Of a stretch of DNA of 64,000 nt, positions 34,738 to 41,544 are shown in pieces. The stretch comes from Fluviicola sp. (GTDB taxonomy: Bacteria > Bacteroidota > Bacteroidia > Flavobacteriales_D > Crocinitomicaceae), in the NCBI RefSeq assembly GCF_039596395.1, contig NZ_JBCNJT010000001.1:965315-1029314 (forward strand). Direction: 5' to 3'. The notes under the pieces are model-generated. The model did not search any database and had not been told where the DNA came from. It was given only the letters and a program-made list of their open reading frames with translations. The position numbers and the translations under genes were made by a program. Each line of letters begins with the position of its first letter. The first letter of the stretch is position 1.

Positions 34738-35655
34738 ATGAGAAAAATCATTCTGGCTTCCCTGTTATTGGCAATCACCTTTGCATGCGGCGATGATAAA
34801 GAGAAAGGAAGAGTGCTTCCTTTGAATACACAGAAGCAGCAAATCTCCTATTTGATGGGGGCGGACAATGCAGGACAATTGCTTCAGGACCCGAATTTCG
34901 CGAAATACGATAAGGACCAAATCCTGAAAGGATTCGAGCAAGGACTGACTGATGAGAAATCATTTGATGCAGCTTGTCAGACAACGATCCAGAACTTATT
35001 GGGACCGACTCAGCAGGAATTCAACGAAAAATATGCGAAAGATGCTTCGTTATGTATCGGTAAATTCATCGGGGGAATGTTTAAATCCAGCTGGAAGCAA
35101 GCGAAATCCTACGATGAGTTTGACAAAGAATACCTGGTTTACGGTTTCGAATTGGGATTGAAAAAAGAAGATACGTTGATCGCAAAGGATGTGAAAGCAA
35201 CCATGCTGAAAGACTTTATGACAAAGATCAACACACGTGTGATGGGTGAAGTGACCAAAAAGGAAACAGCATTCTTCAACAAAGTGAAGCAGATTGCATC
35301 CATTAAGGAATTGCCGAACGGATTGTATATGGAAACCATCCAGGCAGGAACAGGTGGAAGCCCGACAGCAACCAGCGACGTGAAAGCACATTACGTATTG
35401 ATGAATACAGAAGGCGATACTTTGCAATCTTCCCTGAACGGACCGCAAATCCCGGTGTTTAACCTGGGAAGTGTAATTCCGGGATGGACGATCGGTATTC
35501 CATTCATGAAAAAAGGAGGGAAGTACAAATTATACGTTCCTCAAAACATGGCTTACGGAAAAGATTCTCCGGATCCGAATACCATTCCGCCATTCTCCAC
35601 ATTGGTTTTCTATGTGGAACTGGTTGATTTCGGACCAATGGGAACAGTAAAATAA
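34738..35655 (+). CDS. Lipoprotein FKBP-type peptidyl-prolyl isomerase
   Basis: 305 residues from ATG 34738. The leader ILASLLLAITFACGDDK carries a lipobox, so the protein is probably an outer-membrane lipoprotein. An N-terminal Mip-like helical region (QQISYLMGADNAGQLL ... ILKGFEQGL) is followed by a second related stretch and a C-terminal FKBP domain (LPNGLYMETIQAG, VKAHYVLMNTEGDTL, VIPGWTIGIPFMKKGGKYKLYVP, MAYGKDSP, LVFYVELVDF). It is cotranscribed with the cytosolic FKBP and ends at an intrinsic terminator. The catalytic domain seems to have a diverged core (GPQIPVFNLGS), so isomerase activity is likely but not certain. Confidence 0.88.
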   Translation: MRKIILASLLLAITFACGDDKEKGRVLPLNTQKQQISYLMGADNAGQLLQDPNFAKYDKDQILKGFEQGLTDEKSFDAACQTTIQNLLGPTQQEFNEKYAKDASLCIGKFIGGMFKSSWKQAKSYDEFDKEYLVYGFELGLKKEDTLIAKDVKATMLKDFMTKINTRVMGEVTKKETAFFNKVKQIASIKELPNGLYMETIQAGTGGSPTATSDVKAHYVLMNTEGDTLQSSLNGPQIPVFNLGSVIPGWTIGIPFMKKGGKYKLYVPQNMAYGKDSPDPNTIPPFSTLVFYVELVDFGPMGTVK

Positions 35656-35663
35656 TAAGGGAT

Positions 35664-35698
35664 AAATCCTCTTCGTATTCGGAGAGGATTTTTTTTTG
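35664..35698 (+). terminator. Intrinsic terminator of the FKBP pair
   Basis: AAATCCTCTTCG pairs with CGGAGAGGATTT (12 bp, one G-T) around TATT and is followed by a run of T. Confidence 0.9.
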
Positions 35699-35700
35699 AA

Positions 35701-35722
35701 TGTGACTGAGTGGAGTCGAAGG
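35701..35722 (+). repeat. Solitary half-site of the CTGAGCGGAGTCGAAG repeat
   Basis: TGTGACTGAGTGGAGTCGAAGG resembles one arm of the perfect inverted repeat at 48514-48590 (GGCTGAGCGGAGTCGAAG) with a C-to-T change. It lies just after the FKBP terminator and just before the GNAT gene. Confidence 0.6.
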
Positions 35723-35736
35723 TAACTTTTTAGCTT

Positions 35737-36303
35737 ATGGAAATAAATCACAAGATTTTCGATCAGTTTCCGGTTCTTCAAACGGAAAGATTGCTCCTCA
35801 GAAAGATTGAACTGACGGACGCGCAGGAAATTATGCATATGCGTCAAAACAAGCGCGTGAACCAGTTTATTGCCAGAAATAGCATGGCCGGCCTAGAAGC
35901 TGCGGAAGAATTGGTCAAAAAGACTTCTGAAGCATACGACTCGAAAGCAGGTATCGGCTGGGCAGGAGTTCTAAGAGATGGTTCGGGAATTATTGGTACT
36001 TGTGGCTTTAATTGCATTGACCACCTGAATAACCGCGCAGAGATCGGCGGAGAGCTTTCTGTTGATTACTGGGGCAAGAACATTGCGCTGGAAGCTGTTC
36101 AAGCAATCGTTTCTTTCGGGTTTGGTCCAATGAACCTGCATGCCATCGAAGCGTTTGTTTCACCGGAAAACAGGGGAGCTATTTACCTATTGGAATCCCT
36201 CGGATTTGAAAAAGAAGCGCATTTCAAGGACCGGATTTTCTTCCAAGGAAACTATTCGGATATGGCGGTCTATACCGTTTTCAATAGTTCAATAGTTCAA
36301 TAG
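35737..36303 (+). CDS. RimJ/RimL-type GNAT acetyltransferase with a repeat-derived C-terminus
   Basis: 188 residues. The N-terminus QFPVLQTERLLLRKIELTDAQEIMHM is the hallmark of ribosomal-protein/alanine-type acetyltransferases. GIIGTCGFNCI, AEIGGELSVDYWGKNIALEAVQAIVSFGF (acetyl-CoA loop WGKNIA) and HAIEAFVSPENRGAIYLLESLGFEKEAHF are the GNAT motifs. The acceptor is unknown. The last residues, FNSSIVQ, and the stop codon are encoded by three copies of an 8-base tandem repeat (see 36280-36333), so the natural C-terminus was probably replaced by repeat sequence. Confidence 0.88.
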   Translation: MEINHKIFDQFPVLQTERLLLRKIELTDAQEIMHMRQNKRVNQFIARNSMAGLEAAEELVKKTSEAYDSKAGIGWAGVLRDGSGIIGTCGFNCIDHLNNRAEIGGELSVDYWGKNIALEAVQAIVSFGFGPMNLHAIEAFVSPENRGAIYLLESLGFEKEAHFKDRIFFQGNYSDMAVYTVFNSSIVQ

Positions 36304-36333
36304 TTCAATAGTTCAATAGTTCAATAGTTCAAT
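36280..36333 (+). repeat. TTCAATAG tandem repeat, 6.75 copies
   Basis: Six complete 8-base units TTCAATAG from 36280 to 36327 and a partial seventh. The first three encode the C-terminus and TAG stop of the GNAT gene, because three units make 24 bases and pass through all frames. Such a unit always yields a stop within 3 copies. It is followed by TTGAAC words that could fold back onto it. Confidence 0.9.
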
Positions 36334-36374
36334 TTGAACGGTTAAACCTTTTAAACGTTTGAACTTTCTTCAGG

Positions 36375-37001
36375 CTAAAGCTTGAAGAAAAACGCAATCC
36401 GGTAAATCAATGGAATAAGTGCACCCGGTTGGCCGTTCGCGGTTTGTTTTTTCATAAAATACCCGGCTCTGAACGGACTGTTCGGATTATCAATGAGATC
36501 ATACATGATTCCTGCGTTCAATCGAAAGTTTTGCTCTTCTCCAAAAGCATGTGAAAATCCGCCACCAAGCAATCCGGTTGGTGCCCAGGCTCTTTTTGCT
36601 GAAATGATTCCGTTGGTGTAGCTGTAAGGATTGGACAACAATTCAAATTCGAATCCGACGAACAGGTAATTGAAAAACCGTCCGTGAACAAATGCACCGC
36701 CTCCGTAAACCGAATAAGATCCGGTAAGTCCGTAGTTTTTGTAATACGAATAGTGATAACGCACGGAAGGTCCGAAAGAAAGGTATTTATTGCGTACAAT
36801 TCCGAATTTTAACCCGATTCCGCCCGTTCCACCGAAAGTACCCGCAGAGAAGTGCAAATCAGCCCCGATCTCATTATAAGGCGTAAACTTTTTTTCGGTC
36901 GTTTCCTCTTCTTCATCTTTCAGGTAAAGCTCCTTGTCTTCCTGTCCGAAACTGAAATGCGTACTTGCACTGAGAAGTAGGAGTATTAAGAACTGTTTCA
37001 T
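36375..37001 (-). CDS. Secreted outer-membrane beta-barrel-like protein
   Basis: 208 residues with signal peptide KQFLILLLLSASTHFSFG. After an acidic segment (EDKELYLKDEEEETTEKK) comes alternating aromatic/glycine-rich beta structure: SAGTFGGTGGIGLKFG, YLSFGPSVRYHYSYY, YSVYGGGAFVHGRFFNYLFVGFEFE, LGGGFSHAFGEEQNFRLNAGIMYDL. The C-terminus ends YRIAFFFKL, an aromatic beta-signal-like end. This suggests an eight-strand barrel in the outer membrane with unknown role. Its start overlaps the hydrolase stop by 4 bases, at the end of the dnaX operon. Confidence 0.75.
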   Translation of the reverse strand: MKQFLILLLLSASTHFSFGQEDKELYLKDEEEETTEKKFTPYNEIGADLHFSAGTFGGTGGIGLKFGIVRNKYLSFGPSVRYHYSYYKNYGLTGSYSVYGGGAFVHGRFFNYLFVGFEFELLSNPYSYTNGIISAKRAWAPTGLLGGGFSHAFGEEQNFRLNAGIMYDLIDNPNSPFRAGYFMKKQTANGQPGALIPLIYRIAFFFKL

Positions 37002-37624
37002 AGAATGCTTATAAGTGTTTCCGGATGAATGTCGTGCGTTCCTTCGAAACGGGCGATGTGAATTCCGCGCGACTGGTAATCCTCGATGAGTATTTCCTGG
37101 TCTGCTTTCGGGAAGAATTCATCTTCCGTTCCCAAAACGAAAGTGTTTTTGACAGCCAAACCGGTGTGTTCTTCAACAGCCAGATCAGGTGGGTAAACAC
37201 TGGCCCAGGAAATGAAATGATCGCAGTGTATGTTTCCGTTTGCCAGCCAGCGTGCAGCAGTTGCTCCGCCTTGTGAAAAACCGATAACGGTTATTTTTTC
37301 GGGAGCATAACTCTTGAGTATTTCTGTGTGAAGGAGGTCTAAACTCAGTATATTCAGCCGGATATCTTCTTCCCGCCATTCTTTGGTCATCCAGGAAGCG
37401 CCCACTCTTCCTGAAGTTCCCCGGAGGTAAAAACGATGCCTTCCTTCCGGAAAAACGAATAAAACGTCTGTTGCAGGAATACCTTCGAATTTTTTACTGA
37501 AATATTCCACCAATTGCCCGTATCCGTGCAGGACATATACCAGGTGCTTCACTGGGTCTCCGGATTGGATCTTCCGGTAACGGAGCGAAGACGGAATTGC
37601 TATTTTCCCTTCCACGGAACTCAT
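36998..37624 (-). CDS. Alpha/beta hydrolase (phospholipase/carboxylesterase-like)
   Basis: 208 residues. The fold is shown by VKHLVYVLHGYGQ, the nucleophile elbow GFSQGG near residue 120, the acid in VLGTEDEFFPK and the His in GTHDIHPETL near 200: a complete triad. GFSQGG with HGYG resembles the carboxylesterase/phospholipase family 2 (YpfH-like). No signal peptide, so cytosolic. The substrate is unknown. It overlaps both flanking genes by 4 bases, which indicates translational coupling in the dnaX operon. Confidence 0.87.
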   Translation of the reverse strand: MSSVEGKIAIPSSLRYRKIQSGDPVKHLVYVLHGYGQLVEYFSKKFEGIPATDVLFVFPEGRHRFYLRGTSGRVGASWMTKEWREEDIRLNILSLDLLHTEILKSYAPEKITVIGFSQGGATAARWLANGNIHCDHFISWASVYPPDLAVEEHTGLAVKNTFVLGTEDEFFPKADQEILIEDYQSRGIHIARFEGTHDIHPETLISIL

Positions 37625-38424
37625 ACTTTCTTCGGTAAGTTTTTGGCAAATTCCGGGTAAAGACGGTACTTTTTCGCTACAGGGTCCAGGAAGAATTTCA
37701 GTTTCAACGCTTTTTTCTTCGTGATGGAAGGAATGTACTTGTAAACGTCCCCGATGTTTTTCGTGTAAGAATCGATCTCACTTTCATAAATCGCGATATC
37801 CATCGGTACCTGGTTCGGATTTTCCTCATAGGAGTGAACCAAAGCTTCCGGGTGATCCTCGCCAGCAAAGTCAAAGGATTTCCACTGGAAAACCATCATC
37901 AGGTCGTGCTCGTTGAATACGGAGAAATAACTTTTCCAGCCTGAATTCCGGATTCGGTAACCCACAATCACATCTTTCCGGGTAGGAGCAACGATGGAGC
38001 GGAACTCAATGTCCAATTCTCTTCCCGGGCTGGAAGGAGCAAAGATCGGGTTTGAAATGCGGTCAATTGCACCGTCGTAATAGAACATGTAGTTGTAATT
38101 CCCGGTGAACCCGATTTCTGCAGCTTTCGCTTCGCGGTTATTTTTGATCGCTTCGTCCATCGCATATTCCAGGCGATTAACAGTAATAATGGCATCCTCG
38201 ATGGTATCTGCATTGATGTATTCCTTGTAGATCCTCAGAGTGAATTTTTCATTCACCGGAATAGCCAGGGATGCCATGATTTCTCTTTTAGCCCGTGCGT
38301 CAAAGCTTTCATTGCTTTTTCCGTCGGTTTTTTCTGTTGTGATGTCCGAATCTGTGGTAGTTTCATCACTACAGGAACTTGCCATAAGCAGCAGGCAAAG
38401 CATGCTGATTTCAACTAATTTCAT
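37621..38424 (-). CDS. Lipoprotein of unknown function
   Basis: 267 residues with leader KLVEISMLCLLLMASSCSD; the lipobox ASSC makes the Cys near residue 18 the lipidation site. The mature part starts with an acidic/Thr-rich linker and then has INEKFTLRIYKEYINADTIEDAIITVNRLEYAMDE, which resembles the FG-GAP/DUF-type beta domain. No enzymatic motif is clear. It lies 4 bases after the dnaX stop and overlaps the hydrolase by 4 bases, so it is part of the same operon. The link with DNA replication is probably only positional. Confidence 0.75.
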   Translation of the reverse strand: MKLVEISMLCLLLMASSCSDETTTDSDITTEKTDGKSNESFDARAKREIMASLAIPVNEKFTLRIYKEYINADTIEDAIITVNRLEYAMDEAIKNNREAKAAEIGFTGNYNYMFYYDGAIDRISNPIFAPSSPGRELDIEFRSIVAPTRKDVIVGYRIRNSGWKSYFSVFNEHDLMMVFQWKSFDFAGEDHPEALVHSYEENPNQVPMDIAIYESEIDSYTKNIGDVYKYIPSITKKKALKLKFFLDPVAKKYRLYPEFAKNLPKKV

Positions 38425-38428
38425 ATGT

Positions 38429-39043
38429 TTAATAATCGATGTCTAAGTTAAAACGGTTCTTGAGGTCGAAAAGGTTTGAATTTTTCTTCGCTAATTTTTC
38501 AAAACGGTCCGGACCGTTCAGGTATTTCACTTCTTCCGGGGCGTCTTTGACCATTTCCAATTGGATAACCAGGTCGTAGTTTTGGATTTCCTTGCGGATG
38601 TATGCCATTACTTCTCCGAGCGCTGCTTCCAGGCGTGTCATCTGGATGGTATTGTCCACTTCAAACTGGAAAGTTGTTTCATCCAGCTGAACAGGTTCGC
38701 GTTTGATCATCACGTGATAGACCTGGTCTTGCCCGTTCAGTTTTTGCGTATGCGCCATGGTTTTCCAAAGGCGTACCACATCATCCCGGTGGAATTCCTT
38801 CTTCGGCAAATCACTTTGAGGAACCTGCGCTTTGGCTTTTTGCTGCTCGATCAGTTGATTGATCGATAAGTTATTGGAGTTTAAATTCCCGGTTGGAGCC
38901 GATAGTACTTTTGCTTCCGGCTTCATCGAAAAAGCAGTTCTTTCGGGAGTTACGGAAGGTTTGTTTACAGGCTTGGATTCATTTCTCAGGCTTTGCCCGA
39001 CAAACGGAATGATGGGAACCGGATCAGTTAAGGATTTTTTTTT
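38429..39043 (-). CDS. dnaX: tau-specific C-terminal part of DNA polymerase III subunit (dnaX, -1 frame)
   Basis: In the -1 frame relative to the gamma frame the sequence continues without a stop from the A10 run to 38429. It reads SLTDPVPIIPFVGQSLRNESK, a Pro/Ser-rich linker, then KPEAKVLSAPTG, and a folded region with FHRDDVVRLWKTMAHTQ, VQLDETTFQFEVDN and EVMAYIRKEIQNYDL. This matches the tau C-terminal region of Bacteroidota clamp loaders (about 200 residues). Joined by one -1 shift, gamma (369 codons) plus 202 gives about 571 residues, the expected length for tau. No independent start is evident; the ATG at 38926 is internal. Confidence 0.75.
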   Translation of the reverse strand, partial: KKKSLTDPVPIIPFVGQSLRNESKPVNKPSVTPERTAFSMKPEAKVLSAPTGNLNSNNLSINQLIEQQKAKAQVPQSDLPKKEFHRDDVVRLWKTMAHTQKLNGQDQVYHVMIKREPVQLDETTFQFEVDNTIQMTRLEAALGEVMAYIRKEIQNYDLVIQLEMVKDAPEEVKYLNGPDRFEKLAKKNSNLFDLKNRFNLDIDY

Positions 39044-40143
39044 TCGAGCTCAGATTTAACCGAACAGATTTGCATCAGGGTCAATTCGACCAGCAAGCGT
39101 TGGTTCTTTGCGGATTTGTAATCCACATCTGCTTTGCTGAGCACTCCCAAACAACGCAGGGCGAAGGCTCCGTCGATTTTCTTGGCCTGGTCCACAAACA
39201 GTTTTTCCGTTGCTTCACCGACTTCCAGCAGGTTTGCCGTTCGGGGATCTTTGCAGATCAACAGGTTCCTGAAATGTTCTGCCAGTCCTACCAGGAAATG
39301 ATGTCCGTCAAATCCTTTTTCCATCACATCGTTGAACAACAGTAAACACGCAGGAATATCCTCATTCAATGCATTTTCCACGACTTTGAAATAATAATCG
39401 TGATCCAATACATTCAAATTGTCTAAAACCGCTTTATGGGTAATGGTTGTTCCGCAGAAGCTGACGATCTGGTCGAAAATAGACAAGGCATCACGCAGTG
39501 CTCCGTCTGCTTTCTGAGCAATCAGGTGCAGGGCATCCGGATCAGCAGAAATGGCTTCCTGTGTAGCAACGTGTGCCAAATGATCGGCAATGTCTTTGAC
39601 TTTGATGCGTTGAAAATCAAAAATCTGGCAGCGCGACAAAATCGTCGGTAAGATCTTGTGTTTTTCAGTGGTTGCCAAAATGAAGATCGCGTGAGCAGGC
39701 GGTTCTTCCAAAGTCTTCAAAAAAGCGTTGAAAGCCGCTGTAGACAACATGTGAACCTCGTCGATGATATACACCTTGTGAGTTCCCAATTGCGGAGCGA
39801 TACGAACCTGGTCGATCAATCCGCGGATATCGTCTACGGAGTTGTTGGATGCCGCATCTAATTCGTAAACGTTCAGGGAAGCACCTTCGTTGAAGGAAAG
39901 GCAGCTTTCACACTGATCACAAGCTTCTACAGCTTCTGTTCTGTTAAAACAGTTGATTGTTTTCGCTAAAATACGTGCAGTAGTTGTTTTACCAACTCCA
40001 CGCGAACCACAAAACAAGAAAGCCTGCGCTAAATGCTGGTTTTTGATTGCGTTCTTAAGTGTGTTGGTAATTGCCTTTTGCCCAACAACCGTATCAAAGG
40101 TCTGGGGTCTGTATTTTCGGGCAGAAACAACGAAATCCGACAT
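39028..40143 (-). CDS. dnaX: DNA polymerase III gamma subunit / tau N-terminal part
   Basis: 371 residues in the zero frame. AAA+ clamp loader: VVGQKAITNTLKNAI, Walker A SRGVGKTTTARILA (near residue 45), a Cys4 zinc module CFNRTEAVEACDQCESC, Walker B YIIDEVHMLS, sensor and SRC motif (LSRCQIFDFQRI), and the collar region to about 360. The zero frame ends after LEKKNP at a TAA directly beyond a run of ten A. That length corresponds to gamma (domains I-III). Tau would need a -1 shift at the A10 run. A -7 box lies only 5 bases from the ATG. Confidence 0.93.
   Translation of the reverse strand: MSDFVVSARKYRPQTFDTVVGQKAITNTLKNAIKNQHLAQAFLFCGSRGVGKTTTARILAKTINCFNRTEAVEACDQCESCLSFNEGASLNVYELDAASNNSVDDIRGLIDQVRIAPQLGTHKVYIIDEVHMLSTAAFNAFLKTLEEPPAHAIFILATTEKHKILPTILSRCQIFDFQRIKVKDIADHLAHVATQEAISADPDALHLIAQKADGALRDALSIFDQIVSFCGTTITHKAVLDNLNVLDHDYYFKVVENALNEDIPACLLLFNDVMEKGFDGHHFLVGLAEHFRNLLICKDPRTANLLEVGEATEKLFVDQAKKIDGAFALRCLGVLSKADVDYKSAKNQRLLVELTLMQICSVKSELEKKNP
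39035..39044 (-). other. Slippery A10 run in dnaX (programmed frameshift or slippage candidate)
   Basis: On the coding strand CTC-GAA-AAA-AAA-AAT-CCT-TAA: ten A starting in the GAA codon. The heptamer A-AAA-AAA supports a -1 slip, and a run of this length also supports transcriptional slippage as reported for Thermus dnaX. A sequencing error (10 instead of 11 A) is the alternative. Confidence 0.6.
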
Positions 40144-40148
40144 GGATA

Positions 40149-40175
40149 CAAAGTTAGGGAAACTTTCTCAAACAA
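40149..40175 (-). promoter_or_regulatory. Promoter abutting the dnaX start
   Basis: On the minus strand TAACTTTG (40149-40156) ends 5 bases before the ATG at 40143, with TTG at 40173-40175 at a 16-base spacing. The mRNA would be nearly leaderless. Confidence 0.55.
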
Positions 40176-40290
40176 TTGAAAATTGAAAATGGTAAAATTG
40201 AAAAGTTTTGAAAAGAGTTAAGACGAATTAGTCGTTACCGGGATATTTTTCTGTCTGACGCTAAAAGTCTTGTCTCATGACTCTTTAAAT

Positions 40291-41322
40291 TCAATTGGTT
40301 TGATTTTCCAGCCTTTGTGAATCCCGGATCCGTTTTTCAAGAATGTTGGAATACTGTAAAGCTTCGTCCTGGCCACCTTCCACGTAAGATTTCTGTATCC
40401 AGGATTTCGCACTTTGCAAGTCGTTCAGTACTTCATAAGCCAGCGCCATGTTGTATGCCGCACGTGCCCTGATCTTGGATTTCGGATTCGAATCATACTC
40501 TTCTTTCCAGGTATTCAGCGCTCCTTCCCAGTCCCTGGTAAGTGCCTGCCGGGCACCGATACTCATCCGTCCTTTTTTACTGACATACATCATACGCTGT
40601 TCCCAGAAGTAAAGCGGAACCAGGTCGTGTGCAAAAGATTGGCCGGTATAATAACTTACTTCGGTCAAGGCTTCGTTTCGTTTGATCAGGCGGCCAATAG
40701 CTTCTACCGGATTTGCAGAGCGCTGTACCCATGTTTTTCCCTGTTTGTATGCATCCTGGTAAACGATGGTTCTTTTAGCCGGATAATACAGTATAAAGCC
40801 CGCCCTTGCAGTAGCTTTCCCGGTTATTTCGACTTCTGCACCGCTTCCGTTCAACATGTTTTGAACCGTATTGACCGCTGTTGCCGCCGGATTGATCACA
40901 TTAAAATCGGTATCGAAGAATTCCAGGCTTAAAACAGCATCCGTTCCGTATTTTTTACAAATACTATCAACCTGGTCCCAATTCATGGGCGCACCAAAAT
41001 CAATGCTTGCGGGTTTGGAAGCCATCATGGAACTGTCGCATTGTTTGATTTCAAATCTTGGACTTGTTCGAAGCAGTTGATCGATGCCCCTGATACATTC
41101 ATTCGATAATTCTTTGTCCTGCTTCGGAGTTTCCAATGTCAAAGTCCCTTCCAGCAATCCTTCTTTTCCGGGAATGGAATGATTGAGCAGGGCTAAAGAT
41201 TTAATAGAGTTGTCGACAGAAATATTCGCAGGTCTCTGAACCTCTATCTGCATACCTTGTGTGGTTCTGCAGGAACTGAAAATCAGCATGCCGGCGGTGC
41301 TGAGTAAAAGTAGTTGTTTCAT
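40291..41322 (-). CDS. Lipoprotein of the DUF6340 type
   Basis: 343 residues starting at ATG 41322, giving the leader KQLLLLSTAGMLIFSSCR with a lipobox SSC. The frame continues upstream to 41376 but would precede the signal peptide. DUF6340-type features: ISVDNSIKSLALLNHSIP, IDFGAPMNWDQVDSICKKYGTDAVLSLEFFDTDF, a central transmembrane-free beta region and a C-terminal TPR-like part (RKNGRMSIGARQALTRDWEGALNTW, KSKIRARAAYNMALAYEVLNDLQSA). The function is unknown; location probably the periplasmic face of an outer membrane. It precedes cbs divergently. Confidence 0.8.
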   Translation of the reverse strand: MKQLLLLSTAGMLIFSSCRTTQGMQIEVQRPANISVDNSIKSLALLNHSIPGKEGLLEGTLTLETPKQDKELSNECIRGIDQLLRTSPRFEIKQCDSSMMASKPASIDFGAPMNWDQVDSICKKYGTDAVLSLEFFDTDFNVINPAATAVNTVQNMLNGSGAEVEITGKATARAGFILYYPAKRTIVYQDAYKQGKTWVQRSANPVEAIGRLIKRNEALTEVSYYTGQSFAHDLVPLYFWEQRMMYVSKKGRMSIGARQALTRDWEGALNTWKEEYDSNPKSKIRARAAYNMALAYEVLNDLQSAKSWIQKSYVEGGQDEALQYSNILEKRIRDSQRLENQTN

Positions 41323-41339
41323 ATAGTCATCGTTCGGTG

Positions 41340-41347
41340 CAAATATA
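41340..41347 (-). promoter_or_regulatory. -7 box of the DUF6340 gene
   Basis: Minus-strand TATATTTG lies 17 bases upstream of the ATG at 41322, inside the longer frame, supporting the internal start. Confidence 0.5.
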
Positions 41348-41501
41348 TCTGATTCTCTGAATGGATATATCGGCAAGTTTAAAAGTTGAAGCCGGTACTT
41401 CTAAAACTGTGCCGGATTTTGAAGGATTATAATTTTAACTTTTATACCTGTGTGGCTTTTAAAATTTAACCTTTCTTCCCGCTCTCTTTTGCATTTTACA
41501 T

Positions 41502-41529
41502 TTGAATTAAGATTAGTCTTCTATCTTTG
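41502..41529 (+). promoter_or_regulatory. Promoter of the cystathionine beta-synthase gene
   Basis: TTG (41502-41504), a 17-base spacer and TATCTTTG (41522-41529) match the consensus. The ATG at 41545 is 15 bases further on. Confidence 0.65.
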
Positions 41530-41544
41530 TGTAAAATTCGATAA

